Origin: Caldilineaceae bacterium
Lineage (GTDB): Bacteria > Chloroflexota > Anaerolineae > Caldilineales > Caldilineaceae
Assembly: GCA_019637685.1 (NCBI GenBank)
Contig: JAHBVF010000009.1
Location: forward strand, 124,001 to 188,000
DNA length: 64,000 bases
Reading direction: 5' to 3'
Below are positions 16,497-25,521 of the stretch, piece after piece (position 1 is the stretch's first letter; each line of letters begins with the position of its first letter). A model generated the notes under the pieces. That model was given only the letters and a program-made list of their open reading frames with translations, made no database searches and had not been told where the DNA came from. Made by a program: the position numbers and the translations under genes.

Positions 16497-17399
16497 ATGC
16501 TATCGACTGACTCGAACACAACTCTGCTGACCTCCGAATTGGCCGCACGCAGCCGCACCCGGCGCAAAGCCATCGACGGCGCGTGGGCCTTCTTCTGGTA
16601 TATTGTCCTGTCGTTGGTGGCTTTGGGCCTGGCTCTGCCACTGGTTTGGTTGGTTTCCACTTCGCTGAAAACCGGCGCGCAGACATTTGTCATGCCGCCC
16701 ATCTGGATTCCCAATCCCTTTGTGTGGGAGAACTACCCGGAGGCATTCCGGGCCGTGCCCTTTGGCAAATACTTCTGGAACACCGCGCAGATTGTTGTCT
16801 TCGCCACCCTGGGCACACTGCTCACCGCGTCCATGGCGGCTTTCGCCTTTGCCCGCCTGCGCTTCCCCTGGCGGGAGCAGATTTTCCTGCTCGTCCTTTC
16901 CACAATTATGCTGCCCAGCATTGTGACGCTCATCCCCACTTTTATCGTCTTCCGCTGGCTCAAGTGGATCAACACACTCCTGCCGCTGATTGTGCCCCTG
17001 TGGATGGGGGGCGGCGCGTTCAACGTTTTTCTCTTCCGCCAGTTCTTTATGACGATTCCCTATGACCTGGACGAGGCTGCCCGTATCGACGGGGCCAGCA
17101 GCTACCGCATCTATTGGAGTGTGATCCTGCCCCTTTCCAAGCCTGTTGTGGCCACGATTGCGGTCTTTTCTTTTATCCATCACTGGAACGACTTTTTCCA
17201 GCCCCTCATCTATCTGCAAAATCCCCAGAAGTGGACGATGGCGATTGGGCTGCTGGGCTTCAAAGACCTCTACTCCACCAGTTGGAATCTGATGATGGCC
17301 GCATCCACGGCGATGCTGCTGCCCCTGCTGGTGCTCTTCTTCTTTGCCCAACGCTATTTCGTCGGTGGGATCCAAATGTCCGGCTTGGCCGGGAGGTAA
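16497..17399 (+). CDS. Sugar ABC transporter permease, MalG/UgpE type
   Basis: A 300-residue inner-membrane protein with six predicted hydrophobic segments. It has the MalG-group N-terminal segment ([12 protein letters not shown]), the [19 protein letters not shown] loop, and a C-terminal QRYFVGGI motif close to the family end signature. It is the second half of the permease pair with the preceding gene. The 118-nt gap between them holds the 7-bp tandem repeat. The stop codon is 3 nt from the start of the amidohydrolase gene, so the two are probably co-translated. Confidence 0.88.
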   Translation: MLSTDSNTTLLTSELAARSRTRRKAIDGAWAFFWYIVLSLVALGLALPLVWLVSTSLKTGAQTFVMPPIWIPNPFVWENYPEAFRAVPFGKYFWNTAQIVVFATLGTLLTASMAAFAFARLRFPWREQIFLLVLSTIMLPSIVTLIPTFIVFRWLKWINTLLPLIVPLWMGGGAFNVFLFRQFFMTIPYDLDEAARIDGASSYRIYWSVILPLSKPVVATIAVFSFIHHWNDFFQPLIYLQNPQKWTMAIGLLGFKDLYSTSWNLMMAASTAMLLPLLVLFFFAQRYFVGGIQMSGLAGR

Positions 17400-17402
17400 G
17401 AA

Positions 17403-18467
17403 ATGATTATTGACGCAGACATCCACCCCAGCGTAGGCGGGGCCGCGGTATTGGCTCGCCTGCCCGAACCCTGGCGTACCCGCTACGCCGGTGGCAACCG
17501 CTCTGCCAGTTCTTTGGGCTGGTGGAACCCCAACGGCGTGAACCGGCCCGATGCAATCATCGACGGCACACGCATTGAGAGCGATCCCCACCTGCTGGGC
17601 CGCCATTTTTTCGATGTCTACGGCATTGATTATGGCGTGCTCATCACCGGTGGCACACTCCATCTGGGCCTTTCGCCCGAAGCCGACTACGCGGCCTCCG
17701 TCATTTCGGCGGTGAATGCGGTGATGATTGAAGAATGGCTGCCTGTGGACCCCCGCTTCCGGGCGGCCCTGGCCGTCTATCCCAATGACCCGGAACTGGC
17801 AGTAAAAGAGATTCACCGTTGGGGCGCACATCCCGGCGTTGTCCAGGTGCAGATGCCCAGCGCTGCGCGTATCCCCTATGGCCAGCGCTTCTTTCACCCC
17901 ATCTACGCCGCGGCCGCGGAATACGGCCTGCCCGTGGCCATCCACCCCGGTGCAGAGGGGGTGGGCCTCTCCGGTCCTCCTGGCGCGGCCGGCTATCCCA
18001 CCAGCTATTTCGAGTGGCACACCGGCCTGGTGGAGACGTACATTGCCCATCTGGTCAGCCTGATCAGTGAGGGCGTTTTCACCAAATTCCCCACTCTCAA
18101 ATGGGTGATGGTCGAGGGCGGCATCTCCTGGCTGCCGCCGATTCTGTGGCGGCTGGACAAAAACTGGAAGGCCCTGCGTATGACCGTGCCCTGGGTGGAT
18201 CGCCCACCCAGCGAGATTGTCCGGGATCACGTGCTTCTGACGACCCAGCCGCTGGAAGAGCCGGAGAACCCCAAACATTTCCACGCCATTCTGGAGATGT
18301 TTGACGCGGCCAAAATGCTGATGTTTTCCAGCGACTTCCCCCATTGGGATGGGGACGCGCCCGATTTCGCGGCCCGCCAGTTCCCCGCCCACCTGCGGGA
18401 CCGGGTGATGCACCGTACCGCCGCGGAACTTTACAGACTGCCTGTGCCCGAACTGCAACTGGCCTGA
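17403..18467 (+). CDS. Amidohydrolase 2 family metal-dependent hydrolase/decarboxylase
   Basis: A 354-residue TIM-barrel protein. Family marks are the N-terminal DADIHP (DxH metal ligand pair), a central AIHPGAEG (His ligand), WVMVEGGISWLP and the C-terminal FSSDFPHWD (Asp ligand). This set is characteristic of the ACMSD-like amidohydrolase 2 group, which hydrolyses lactones and cyclic amides or decarboxylates acids. Being 3 nt downstream of the sugar permease, it may act on the imported compound, for example as a sugar-acid lactonase; that is inference. Confidence 0.78.
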   Translation: MIIDADIHPSVGGAAVLARLPEPWRTRYAGGNRSASSLGWWNPNGVNRPDAIIDGTRIESDPHLLGRHFFDVYGIDYGVLITGGTLHLGLSPEADYAASVISAVNAVMIEEWLPVDPRFRAALAVYPNDPELAVKEIHRWGAHPGVVQVQMPSAARIPYGQRFFHPIYAAAAEYGLPVAIHPGAEGVGLSGPPGAAGYPTSYFEWHTGLVETYIAHLVSLISEGVFTKFPTLKWVMVEGGISWLPPILWRLDKNWKALRMTVPWVDRPPSEIVRDHVLLTTQPLEEPENPKHFHAILEMFDAAKMLMFSSDFPHWDGDAPDFAARQFPAHLRDRVMHRTAAELYRLPVPELQLA

Positions 18468-18474
18468 ACAGAAG

Positions 18475-18580
18475 GACACGGATTTGCACGAGTAGTCACG
18501 ATTTACACGGATCCGCGGGAGGAATTCACCTTTTTGCAGTGGATTCCTCCGTTCATCCCTGCAAATCCGTGTCTTTTTTT
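18475..18580 (+). terminator. Terminator of the ABC transporter-amidohydrolase operon
   Basis: A 14-bp perfect outer stem (18475-18488 with 18560-18573) is followed by a run of seven T (18574-18580). The long loop contains an inner stem (GGGAGGAATTC with GGATTCCTCC). It ends 7-112 nt after the amidohydrolase stop. Confidence 0.7.
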
Positions 18581-18602
18581 GGTCAGTCGGAAATCTCCCT
18601 CT

Positions 18603-18818
18603 ATGCCCCTCCCCGTTCTCATCGACTGCGACACCGGCGTGGACGACGCGCTGGCTCTGCTCCTGGCCGCCCGCTCGTCTGCGCTGGAAATGCTTGGCGT
18701 CACCTGTGCGACCGGGAATGTACCCCTGCCCGCGGTTGCGCCGAACTGTTTGTGTACGCGCTTGGCTGGAGAGCAACGACAGACCACAGGCGACGGACGA
18801 CGCGTACCCAACGATTGA
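18603..18818 (+). pseudogene. Nucleoside hydrolase remnant (N-terminus only)
   Basis: The first ~45 codons encode a clear start of an inosine-uridine preferring nucleoside hydrolase: VLIDCDTGVDDALALLLAA carries the Asp cluster that binds Ca2+ and ribose, followed by LGVTCATGNV. After that the frame drifts into repeat-like DNA and stops at residue 71, whereas the family is ~310 residues. No continuation is visible in other frames before the SIS gene starts at 18864, so most of the gene has been deleted. Confidence 0.7.
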
Positions 18819-18863
18819 CACCCGACACCTGACACCCGACACCTTCTTCACACGGAGACCCCA

Positions 18864-20003
18864 ATGTCCGAACACCTGAGCTACGAAGATATGCTGGCCG
18901 AAATCGCGGCCCAGCCGGAAAACCTGTCGCGGTTGTTTGAAAGCACGGATCGTATGCTTCGGGATGTGCTGACGCCCAAGCAGATTCTCGCCCTGCACCG
19001 GGTATTCCTCACCGGCTGCGGCGACAGCCACCACGCGTCCCTCTGCGCGGAGATGGCCTTCGAAGCGCTGGCCGGGCTGCCCTGCGAGCCGATGACTGCT
19101 ATGCAGATGGCCCGCTACGCGGCGGATCACATCCCCACCCCTTTCCCGGACGATCCGCTGGTGGTGGGCATCAGCGTCAGTGGCTCCGTGGCCCGCACCG
19201 CCGAGGCCGTTGCCCAGGCCCGCAGACGGGGCGCGCTGGTGCTGGGCCTGACTGGCAACCCGGAGGGCGCGCTGGCCAAGGCTGCCCACGGCCACATCGC
19301 CCGGATGCACATCCCTGCCCAGGCCCAGGTTCCTGGCACTATCAGCTACGCGGCCAATCTAAACGCTCTGCTGCTGCTTGCCATCCGTCTGGGCGAAATT
19401 CGCAATGTCTACCCGCAGACCGTCGCCAACGATCTGCGGGCCGAACTGCGCGGCGTCTACGACGTAATGGCGGCCACAATTGACGCCAACCAGAAACTCG
19501 CCGCCCAACTGGCCGACGAATACGCGGCTGTGCCCGAATTTGTCTTCACCGGCCACGGCCCCAACTACGGCAGCGCGCTCTTCTCCGCGGCCAAAATCAT
19601 CGAGGCCAGCGGTGCATCCGCCTGGGGCCAGGACACGGAAGAGTGGGCGCACCTGCAATACTTCTGCAAGCACAGCCCCACGCCCACTTTTGTGATCGCG
19701 CCCCCCGGCTCCGGCTACAGCCGTTCGCTGGAACTGGTGAAGGTGATGAAGCGCATTGGGCGTCGGGTAATCGCAGTGGTGGACAGCGGGGACACGGAAA
19801 TCGCGCGCCTGGCCGATGCGGTCCTGCCGGTGGTGGGAGAAGTGCGGGAAGCCTTCAGCCCGCTGGTCTACACGCTGGCCGGGGAATTGTTCGCCGCCTA
19901 TCACAGCCGGGCCACGGGTGAACCGCCCTTCCGCGATTTTGCCGGAATCTACGCGCTGGAGAACGCGGGGGGAAATATCATTTACACCGAAGCGGTGGAG
20001 TAG
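18864..20003 (+). CDS. Double-SIS-domain sugar-phosphate isomerase/deaminase-like protein
   Basis: A 379-residue protein with two sugar isomerase (SIS) domains, like the isomerase half of GlmS and the AgaS/FrlB group. Domain 1 (~40-200) has FLTGCGDSHHA and the Ser-rich GISVSGSVART phosphosugar loop; domain 2 (~215-370) has FVFTGHGPNYGSALF and FVIAPPGSGYSRS. The GlmS glutaminase domain is absent, so it probably isomerises or deglycates a phosphosugar without glutamine. It follows the sugar ABC operon and may process the imported sugar. RNase HII follows 26 nt downstream. Confidence 0.78.
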   Translation: MSEHLSYEDMLAEIAAQPENLSRLFESTDRMLRDVLTPKQILALHRVFLTGCGDSHHASLCAEMAFEALAGLPCEPMTAMQMARYAADHIPTPFPDDPLVVGISVSGSVARTAEAVAQARRRGALVLGLTGNPEGALAKAAHGHIARMHIPAQAQVPGTISYAANLNALLLLAIRLGEIRNVYPQTVANDLRAELRGVYDVMAATIDANQKLAAQLADEYAAVPEFVFTGHGPNYGSALFSAAKIIEASGASAWGQDTEEWAHLQYFCKHSPTPTFVIAPPGSGYSRSLELVKVMKRIGRRVIAVVDSGDTEIARLADAVLPVVGEVREAFSPLVYTLAGELFAAYHSRATGEPPFRDFAGIYALENAGGNIIYTEAVE

Positions 20004-20029
20004 AAGCGTGGCGCGAAGAGGATGAGAAA

Positions 20030-20677
20030 ATGAGGGGCAACGGATATCCCGGTCTGGAACACGAAACGCGCCTGTGGAGCGCAGGCTATACCGCCATTGC
20101 CGGACTGGATGAGGCAGGCCGGGGCGCGCTGGCCGGTCCAGTGGTGGCCGGGGCTGTTGTGCTCCCCACAGGCGTGGGGCTGGACGGAATCTGGGCGCAG
20201 GTGCGGGACAGCAAACTGCTTTCACCTGCGAAACGGGAGGGAATGGTGGACGCGATTCACCAGTCCGCGGCGGGCTGGGCAGTGGGCGAAGCCAGCGCCC
20301 AGGAGATCGACGCCATGGGCATCGCGCCCGCCACCCGTCTGGCCATGCAGCGGGCGATTGAAGCGCTGCCCAATCGCGCCGACTATCTGCTGCTGGATTG
20401 GGTGCGGCTGCATCGGGTCAATCTGCCCCAGGAGAGTTTTACGAAGGGGGATCGGCACGTCGTATCCATTGCTGCCGCGTCGATTCTGGCGAAGGTCCAC
20501 AGGGACAGGCTGCTGGTAGCGTTGGATGGGCTACACCCGGCCTACGGCTTTGCGTCCCACAAAGGCTACGGCGCGGCCAGCCACCTGGCGGCCATCGAGC
20601 GCCTCGGCCCCTGTCCGGCGCATCGGATGTCGTTTGCACCCATGCGCAGAGACGCTTCACTATTTACGCTGGATTAA
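20030..20677 (+). CDS. rnhB: Ribonuclease HII
   Basis: A 215-residue type 2 RNase H. All family blocks are present: GLDEAGRGALAGPVVAGAV (catalytic Asp-Glu), DSKLLSPAKRE, DYLLLDWVRL and GDRHVVSIAAASILAKVHRD. The carboxylate cluster DEDD can be placed at D-E in the first block, Asp in LLLDW and Asp in KVHRD. It removes RNA from RNA-DNA hybrids and ribonucleotides misincorporated in DNA. Start at ATG 20030, 26 nt after the SIS gene; some relatives start upstream, but no better site is seen. Confidence 0.93.
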   Translation: MRGNGYPGLEHETRLWSAGYTAIAGLDEAGRGALAGPVVAGAVVLPTGVGLDGIWAQVRDSKLLSPAKREGMVDAIHQSAAGWAVGEASAQEIDAMGIAPATRLAMQRAIEALPNRADYLLLDWVRLHRVNLPQESFTKGDRHVVSIAAASILAKVHRDRLLVALDGLHPAYGFASHKGYGAASHLAAIERLGPCPAHRMSFAPMRRDASLFTLD

Positions 20678-21181
20678 CATCCAACTGCTGGGGTCCTCTT
20701 TTTCCCTCTGCAAGAAAACAAATCGTCAAGGCGCGGTGGCTGGAAGGTGCTTCTGTCTTGTTCAGCCGGAGATAGGAGATAGCCTGATTACGCAAGAAAA
20801 CCCCACATTTTCTGTGCTGATCAGGCTGATGATGGAACAAAAAAATGGGACGCTGATTTACGCAGATAGACGCTGATCCAGAGAAAAATCTGCGTTCCTC
20901 TGCGTTTATCAGCGTCCAACTTCTTTCACCATCAGCCTGATCACTACAAAACTCCACATTTTCGGCAGGAATCAACGCGATGATGTAACAGATTTCATAA
21001 AGCAAAGGCGCAAAGAATGGAAGAGAAAAGAGGTGCATCTCTTCTTTTCAGCCTTTGGACCCGCCTTTATATGTTTTTTCATGGGTCTTTCATAACTCCA
21101 CCTCCTTTTTCTATGCGTTTTTCATCAGTTATGGGCCATAATGGCTATGTCCTGATGGTAAACCAGACAAAGGGGGATAAA
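20678..21181. other. Gene-free gap with repeat copy A
   Basis: This 504-nt gap is AT-richer than its surroundings and holds no convincing gene. Its main content is repeat copy A (20811-20932), which itself is bounded by a perfect 14-bp inverted repeat (20819-20832 with 20930-20943). The remaining ~230 nt before the GTG at 21182 contain short in-frame coding without similarity that I recognise. Confidence 0.6.
20811..20932 (+). repeat. ~120-bp dispersed repeat, copy A
   Basis: The segment matches the reverse complement of 22528-22650 at roughly nine of ten positions by eye, including identical runs around TGATCAGGCTGATGATGGAA and TCTGCGTTCCTCTGCGTTT. The two copies are inverted and flank the nucleotidyltransferase gene. 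Each copy is itself partly palindromic. Confidence 0.8.
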
Positions 21182-22051
21182 GTGAAAGCGATAGTCATGG
21201 CTGGCGGTTTTGGGAATCGACTTCGTCCGCTCACACTCTCCTCTCCCAAGCCCATGCTGCCACTTATCGGTAAACCGGTATTGGCCCACATCCTTGATCT
21301 GCTTAAGCGCCACCAATTTTCTGACGTCATTATAACGACGCATTATCTGCCCGAGCAGATCCAGGATTATTTTGGCGATGGCAGGCACATGGATATGACT
21401 TTACACTATTGTGTAGAGGAGTCCCCCCTGGGAACGGCAGGTAGCGTGAAAAATGTGCAGTCTTATCTGGACGATGAGCCGTTCCTGGTGATAAGCGGGG
21501 ACATCGTCACGGACATCGATCTGTCTCGTGTCGTGCAATTCCACCGGGAGAGCAGCGCGCTCGCCACCCTTACGCTGACGCAGGTTGCAGACCCCACCCA
21601 GTACGGTGTCGTTCTCACCGATCAGGCCGGGCGCATTCAACAATATCTGGAGAAGCCAAGCCGCCAGCAAGCAGTTTCGGACTTCGTGAATACAGGCATT
21701 TATGTGCTGGAGCCTGAACTGCTGGACGATATGAAGCCCAATACTGTCTACGATTTTTCATACGATATCTTTCCGCGGATGTTGGAGCAGAACGACGCGC
21801 TTTTCGCCTATCAAGCAGAAGGCTACTGGCGCGATATGGGCACGATGCAGAGCTATCAGCAGAGCATAGCTGATGTGTGCGCGGGTAGAGTAGACCTCGT
21901 GCGGGATGAAACGGTTGAGTGGATGGCAACGAATGAACCATTTGTCGGGCCTCCGGTCATAACACACGCGGCATTCGGCCCACTGAGGAAACGGAAAGCC
22001 AGAATATCTGGCACTTTGCAGCGGAAAGTACCGGCCAAACTGCCTGCGTAA
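21182..22051 (+). CDS. Sugar-phosphate nucleotidyltransferase, probably C-terminally truncated
   Basis: A 289-residue protein (GTG start at 21182, preceded by AGGGGGATAA) with a complete nucleotidyltransferase domain: KAIVMAGGFGNRLRPLT signature, LGTAGSVKN, VISGDIVTDID (metal-binding Asp), YLEKPSRQ, NTGIYVLEP and GYWRDMGT. These mark mannose-1-phosphate guanylyltransferase or glucose-1-phosphate thymidylyltransferase types. Such proteins normally continue into a left-handed beta-helix starting near GPPV; here the sequence degenerates after ~25 residues (RKRKARISG...) and stops. A natural short form is possible, but loss of the C-terminus next to the repeat pair is more likely. Confidence 0.75.
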   Translation: MKAIVMAGGFGNRLRPLTLSSPKPMLPLIGKPVLAHILDLLKRHQFSDVIITTHYLPEQIQDYFGDGRHMDMTLHYCVEESPLGTAGSVKNVQSYLDDEPFLVISGDIVTDIDLSRVVQFHRESSALATLTLTQVADPTQYGVVLTDQAGRIQQYLEKPSRQQAVSDFVNTGIYVLEPELLDDMKPNTVYDFSYDIFPRMLEQNDALFAYQAEGYWRDMGTMQSYQQSIADVCAGRVDLVRDETVEWMATNEPFVGPPVITHAAFGPLRKRKARISGTLQRKVPAKLPA

Positions 22052-22161
22052 TCACGCTTTCTATCCAGACTGCGCCAGGAAAACGCCAGGGCAATGGGCA
22101 AAGAGGCCGGGTCCATTCAGACCGGGATGAGAAGCCCGGTTATTGCAAGAAGGAGTATGTC

Positions 22162-22404
22162 ATGCCGGTGATTCGTCGAGTAGTCGTCTTTGTAGTTGAA
22201 GAAAAACATAAAATCCTTTGGGAGTGTCTGCTCGCTGTCTGGCTGTGGGGCATCATCCTGAACCAGCTCCTGGCCCCTGGCTTCTACGGTGTTGCTGTGT
22301 ATGGCTTGGGTCTGGCGCTGGGGATACTGGCATTGGCGCGCCGCAGGAATCGGATTCAAAGCAGTGTTCTGATCCCCGCCTGTGCTGTTGCCAAACGGAG
22401 GTAG
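22162..22404 (+). CDS. Small hydrophobic protein, unknown
   Basis: An 80-residue protein with a basic first 15 residues and two hydrophobic stretches (around 18-36 and 42-58) that could span the membrane as a hairpin, ending in an Arg-rich tail. An AAGGAG site is placed well upstream of ATG 22162, which supports translation. I recognise no family. It lies between the truncated nucleotidyltransferase and repeat copy B, so it may be a recent or decaying gene. Confidence 0.45.
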   Translation: MPVIRRVVVFVVEEKHKILWECLLAVWLWGIILNQLLAPGFYGVAVYGLGLALGILALARRRNRIQSSVLIPACAVAKRR

Positions 22405-22527
22405 ATGCGCTCTGTGCGCGAACGATCCTTTTGGCGGGCGGCGCTATGGCTGTCGGTGGCGATGCCGTTGATATGCTGCATACAGAAGAGCTAAAGATAA
22501 ACGGGAAAAGTGTGTTGAGCAGGCTGA

Positions 22528-22650
22528 ATAGTGAAAGAAACCGGACGCTGACAAACGCAGAGGAACGCAGATTTTTTTTCTGGATCAGCGTCTATCTGCG
22601 TGGATCGGCGTCCCATTTTTTTGTTCCATCATCAGCCTGATCAGCACAGA
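22528..22650 (-). repeat. ~120-bp dispersed repeat, copy B (inverted)
   Basis: Reverse-complement copy of 20811-20932, about 90% identical by eye. It ends 28 nt before the DUF488 gene. Together the copies form an inverted pair enclosing about 1.6 kb. Confidence 0.8.
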
Positions 22651-22677
22651 TAGACGGGAAAAGGCAGAGAACGCGCG

Positions 22678-23022
22678 ATGAAGATACAGATCAAAAGAGC
22701 CTATGAACAGCCGGACAAAGAGGACGGCAAACGGATTCTTGTGGACAGACTCTGGCCACGGGGGCTGACAAAAGAAAAGGCGGCCATTGACCTGTGGTTG
22801 AAAGATATTGCGCCCAGCACAGAACTCCGACATTGGTTTGGCCATGACCCCAGCAAATGGGAGGAATTCAGGCAACGGTATCTCCGCGAACTCAAAGAGA
22901 ATGACGAGCAGGTTGGATTCCTGCAACAAGAAATAAACAAGGGCACTGTGACGTTGATCTATGCTGCAAAGGATACAGAGCATAACCAGGCGCTTGTCCT
23001 CCAAGAATTTCTGAGCAGCTAA
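22678..23022 (+). CDS. DUF488 family protein (YeaO-like)
   Basis: A 114-residue protein that matches DUF488 throughout: [11 protein letters not shown], the hallmark [44 protein letters not shown] and a terminal [15 protein letters not shown] strand. The family is widespread and uncharacterised; the conserved Arg, Trp and His residues suggest an enzyme or nucleic-acid-binding role but none is proven. It precedes transaldolase by 66 nt on the same strand. Confidence 0.88.
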   Translation: MKIQIKRAYEQPDKEDGKRILVDRLWPRGLTKEKAAIDLWLKDIAPSTELRHWFGHDPSKWEEFRQRYLRELKENDEQVGFLQQEINKGTVTLIYAAKDTEHNQALVLQEFLSS

Positions 23023-23088
23023 CCTTCTCTATCGGTCCATACATTTGCCCCACAAGATTACAGGATCGGGACAGGAAAAACCCAAACA

Positions 23089-24213
23089 ATGACGAACCCA
23101 CTATTGCAGTTGCAGCACCAGGGGCAGGCCGTTTGGCTGGACAGCATTCAGCGCGGCCACCTGTTGTCCGGCGAACTCACGCGGCTGATTGAGGAAGATG
23201 GGCTGCGCGGCGAAACCGCCAACCCGACTATTTTTGAGCATGCGCTCGACGATCCTGCGGGCGTATACGACGCGCAACTGGACGAACTGATCCGCCAGGG
23301 CCTGGACGCCAATGCTATTTATGAGCGCATAGCCACCGACGACGTGCGCATGGCTTGCGACCTTTTCCGCCCGCTCTATGACCGGCTTGGCGGTGCCGAT
23401 GGCTTCGTCAGCCTCGAGGTGTCGTCCAAACTGGCCTATGACACGCAAGGCACCTTGGCCGAAGTACGGCGTTTCTGGGACATCGTAGCCCGGCCCAATC
23501 TGATGATCAAAATCCCTGGCACACCAGAGGGCGTAGCCGCGATTGAGGAAGCTCTCTACGCGGGCATCAATGTCAATGTCACCCTGCTCTTTTCGGTTGA
23601 CGCGTATGAAGAGGTGACGTGGGCTTACATCCGCGCGCTGGAACGGCGCGTGGCCGAGGGCAAACCGATCGATTCGATCGCCTCCGTTGCCAGCTTTTTT
23701 GTCAGCCGCATCGACACCCTGGCAGATCAATGGCTGGACGAAAAAATCGGGCAGACCGCTGAGCGGGTAAGGATTGATGAACTGGCAGATATGAAGGGCA
23801 AGGTGGGGATTGCCAACGCCAAAATAGCGTATCACCGATTCCAGCAGATCTGTGCCGACCCGCGTTTCCAAGCGCTCCAGGCGCAGGGTGCACGCGTGCA
23901 ACGCCCGCTGTGGGCCTCGACTTCTACCAAAAACCCGGCCTATCCAGATGTGATGTATGGGGAGGCGCTCATTGGGCCGGATACCATCAACACGATGCCG
24001 TTGAAGCTGATCGCGGCCTTTCGGGATCACGGCGTTGTCGAGCGGACCCTGGACCGGGCGGTTGAGGAGGCACAACAGACACTCCACCGCTTTGCCGGCG
24101 CGGGGTTTAGCCTGGAGAGGCTGACTGCCCAGACACTAAATGAAGGCGTCACAAAATTCGATGACTCGCTGGACAGGCTGCTGAAGCGAATCGATGCTAG
24201 ACGAAACCGATAG
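23089..24213 (+). CDS. tal: Transaldolase
   Basis: A 374-residue TIM-barrel enzyme of the longer transaldolase subfamily. Marks are VWLDSIQRG, GLRGETANPTIF, SLEVSSKLAYDT, the Schiff-base Lys141 in LMIKIPGT, GINVNVTLLFS, SVASFFVSRID and RPLWASTSTKNP. It moves a dihydroxyacetone unit between sugar phosphates in the non-oxidative pentose phosphate pathway. Start at ATG 23089. The next gene, a flavoprotein reductase, follows after ~95 nt. Nearby genes do not include transketolase or a dehydrogenase of the pathway. Confidence 0.92.
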   Translation: MTNPLLQLQHQGQAVWLDSIQRGHLLSGELTRLIEEDGLRGETANPTIFEHALDDPAGVYDAQLDELIRQGLDANAIYERIATDDVRMACDLFRPLYDRLGGADGFVSLEVSSKLAYDTQGTLAEVRRFWDIVARPNLMIKIPGTPEGVAAIEEALYAGINVNVTLLFSVDAYEEVTWAYIRALERRVAEGKPIDSIASVASFFVSRIDTLADQWLDEKIGQTAERVRIDELADMKGKVGIANAKIAYHRFQQICADPRFQALQAQGARVQRPLWASTSTKNPAYPDVMYGEALIGPDTINTMPLKLIAAFRDHGVVERTLDRAVEEAQQTLHRFAGAGFSLERLTAQTLNEGVTKFDDSLDRLLKRIDARRNR

Positions 24214-24309
24214 CTGTTTAGAAACCGGGCCGGATTGCGTGCCGTCCGTATAAACGGCAAATGGCGGCGGCGGCCACGCTTCCCAGCTACTTCAGAAAAA
24301 GGGGAGACA

Positions 24310-25485
24310 ATGAAGCATTATCGTTATCTGATTATTGGCGGCGGCATGACCGCGGCGGCGGCACTGGAAGGTATTCGTGAAATAGATGCGGACGGCTCGA
24401 TTGGTCTGCTCACCGCTGACACCCACCCTCCCTATGATCGTCCGCCCCTGTCGAAAAAGCTTTGGAAGGATGACATCACGCCCGCCCAGATTATGCGTAA
24501 AATACCCGAACGGGTTGACCTTCATCTGGCGCGTACCGCGCAGACGCTCGATCTGGCGGCCAAACAGGTCACCGATGACCACGGCGAGGTCTATTCCTAT
24601 AAGAAGCTGTTGCTGGCAACAGGTAGCACGCCGCGCAAGCTGCCCTTTGGCGACGGTCACATTATCTACTTTCGTACGTTGGATGATTACCAACGGCTGC
24701 GCACCTTGGCGGAGACGCAGAACAAATTTGTGGTGATCGGCGGAGGTTTCATCGGCTCAGAGATCGCGGCAGCATTGGCGATGCAGGGGAAACAAGTGAC
24801 GATGCTCTTTCCTGAACGCGGGATATGCCATCGCATCTTCCCGCCGGAGATCGTGAGCTACCTGAATCAATACTACCGTGACAAAGGTGTGGAGATGCTC
24901 GCTGAGGAGAACGTGAATGGGGTCGTCGGTTCTGGTCAATACTTGACAGTCCTCACCGAGAGAGGCCGCCAGATCAAGGCCAACGGGGTAGTGGCGGGTA
25001 TTGGTGTCCAGCCGAATGTGGCACTTGCCACTGCTGCCGGTTTAACCGTGGATAAGGGCGTTGTGGTCAACCGGATGTTGCAGACGAGCCATGCCGATGT
25101 GTACGCTGCCGGAGATGTGGCCAACTTCTATGACAGCGTCTTGGGTGTCCAGCGCCGGGTGGAGCACGAGGACAACGCCAACCAGATGGGCAAAGCCGCG
25201 GGGCGTGCCATGGCCGGCGACACCACCCCCTATGACTATTCGCCGATGTTCTATTCGGACCTGTTCGACCTGGGCTATGAGGCCGTTGGCGAGATTAGTT
25301 CCCGTCTGGAAACTGTGATCGACTGGCAGGAACCCTATCAAACGGGCGTCATCTATTACCTGAAAGATCAACGCGTGCGCGGGGTCTTGCTCTGGAATGT
25401 ATGGGGACAGGTGGAGGCAGCCAGGGACTTGATCGCGGCGGGTCAAATGGTCACACCGCAGGCGTTGGCTGGGCGGATAGTGTAG
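24310..25485 (+). CDS. FAD-dependent oxidoreductase, ferredoxin/rubredoxin reductase type
   Basis: A 391-residue pyridine-nucleotide-disulfide oxidoreductase family protein. The FAD motif is at residues 6-11 (IIGGGM), the NAD(P) Rossmann motif is VVIGGGFIGSEIAAAL, and the second FAD motif is VYAAGDVANF. HPPYDRPPLSK is typical of the ferredoxin reductase/AIF branch that passes electrons from NAD(P)H to a small iron-sulfur protein. The start is ATG 24310 after an AAAAGGGGAGACA site. No ferredoxin gene is adjacent, so its partner is unknown. Confidence 0.85.
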   Translation: MKHYRYLIIGGGMTAAAALEGIREIDADGSIGLLTADTHPPYDRPPLSKKLWKDDITPAQIMRKIPERVDLHLARTAQTLDLAAKQVTDDHGEVYSYKKLLLATGSTPRKLPFGDGHIIYFRTLDDYQRLRTLAETQNKFVVIGGGFIGSEIAAALAMQGKQVTMLFPERGICHRIFPPEIVSYLNQYYRDKGVEMLAEENVNGVVGSGQYLTVLTERGRQIKANGVVAGIGVQPNVALATAAGLTVDKGVVVNRMLQTSHADVYAAGDVANFYDSVLGVQRRVEHEDNANQMGKAAGRAMAGDTTPYDYSPMFYSDLFDLGYEAVGEISSRLETVIDWQEPYQTGVIYYLKDQRVRGVLLWNVWGQVEAARDLIAAGQMVTPQALAGRIV

Positions 25486-25521
25486 GCCGATCGCCCCTCC
25501 AAACACCCCTGATGGCAGCGT

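Noticed and set aside
18534..18602. Longer N-terminus for the nucleoside hydrolase remnant
   Set aside because: The upstream in-frame codons lie in the terminator of the previous operon and do not match the family; the remnant starts at 18603.
16500..19310. 936-codon open frame on the minus strand
   Set aside because: It runs opposite three well-supported plus-strand genes and across their gaps. Its composition (His/Gln/Gly/Arg-rich, no domains) is the usual shadow of GC-rich coding DNA.
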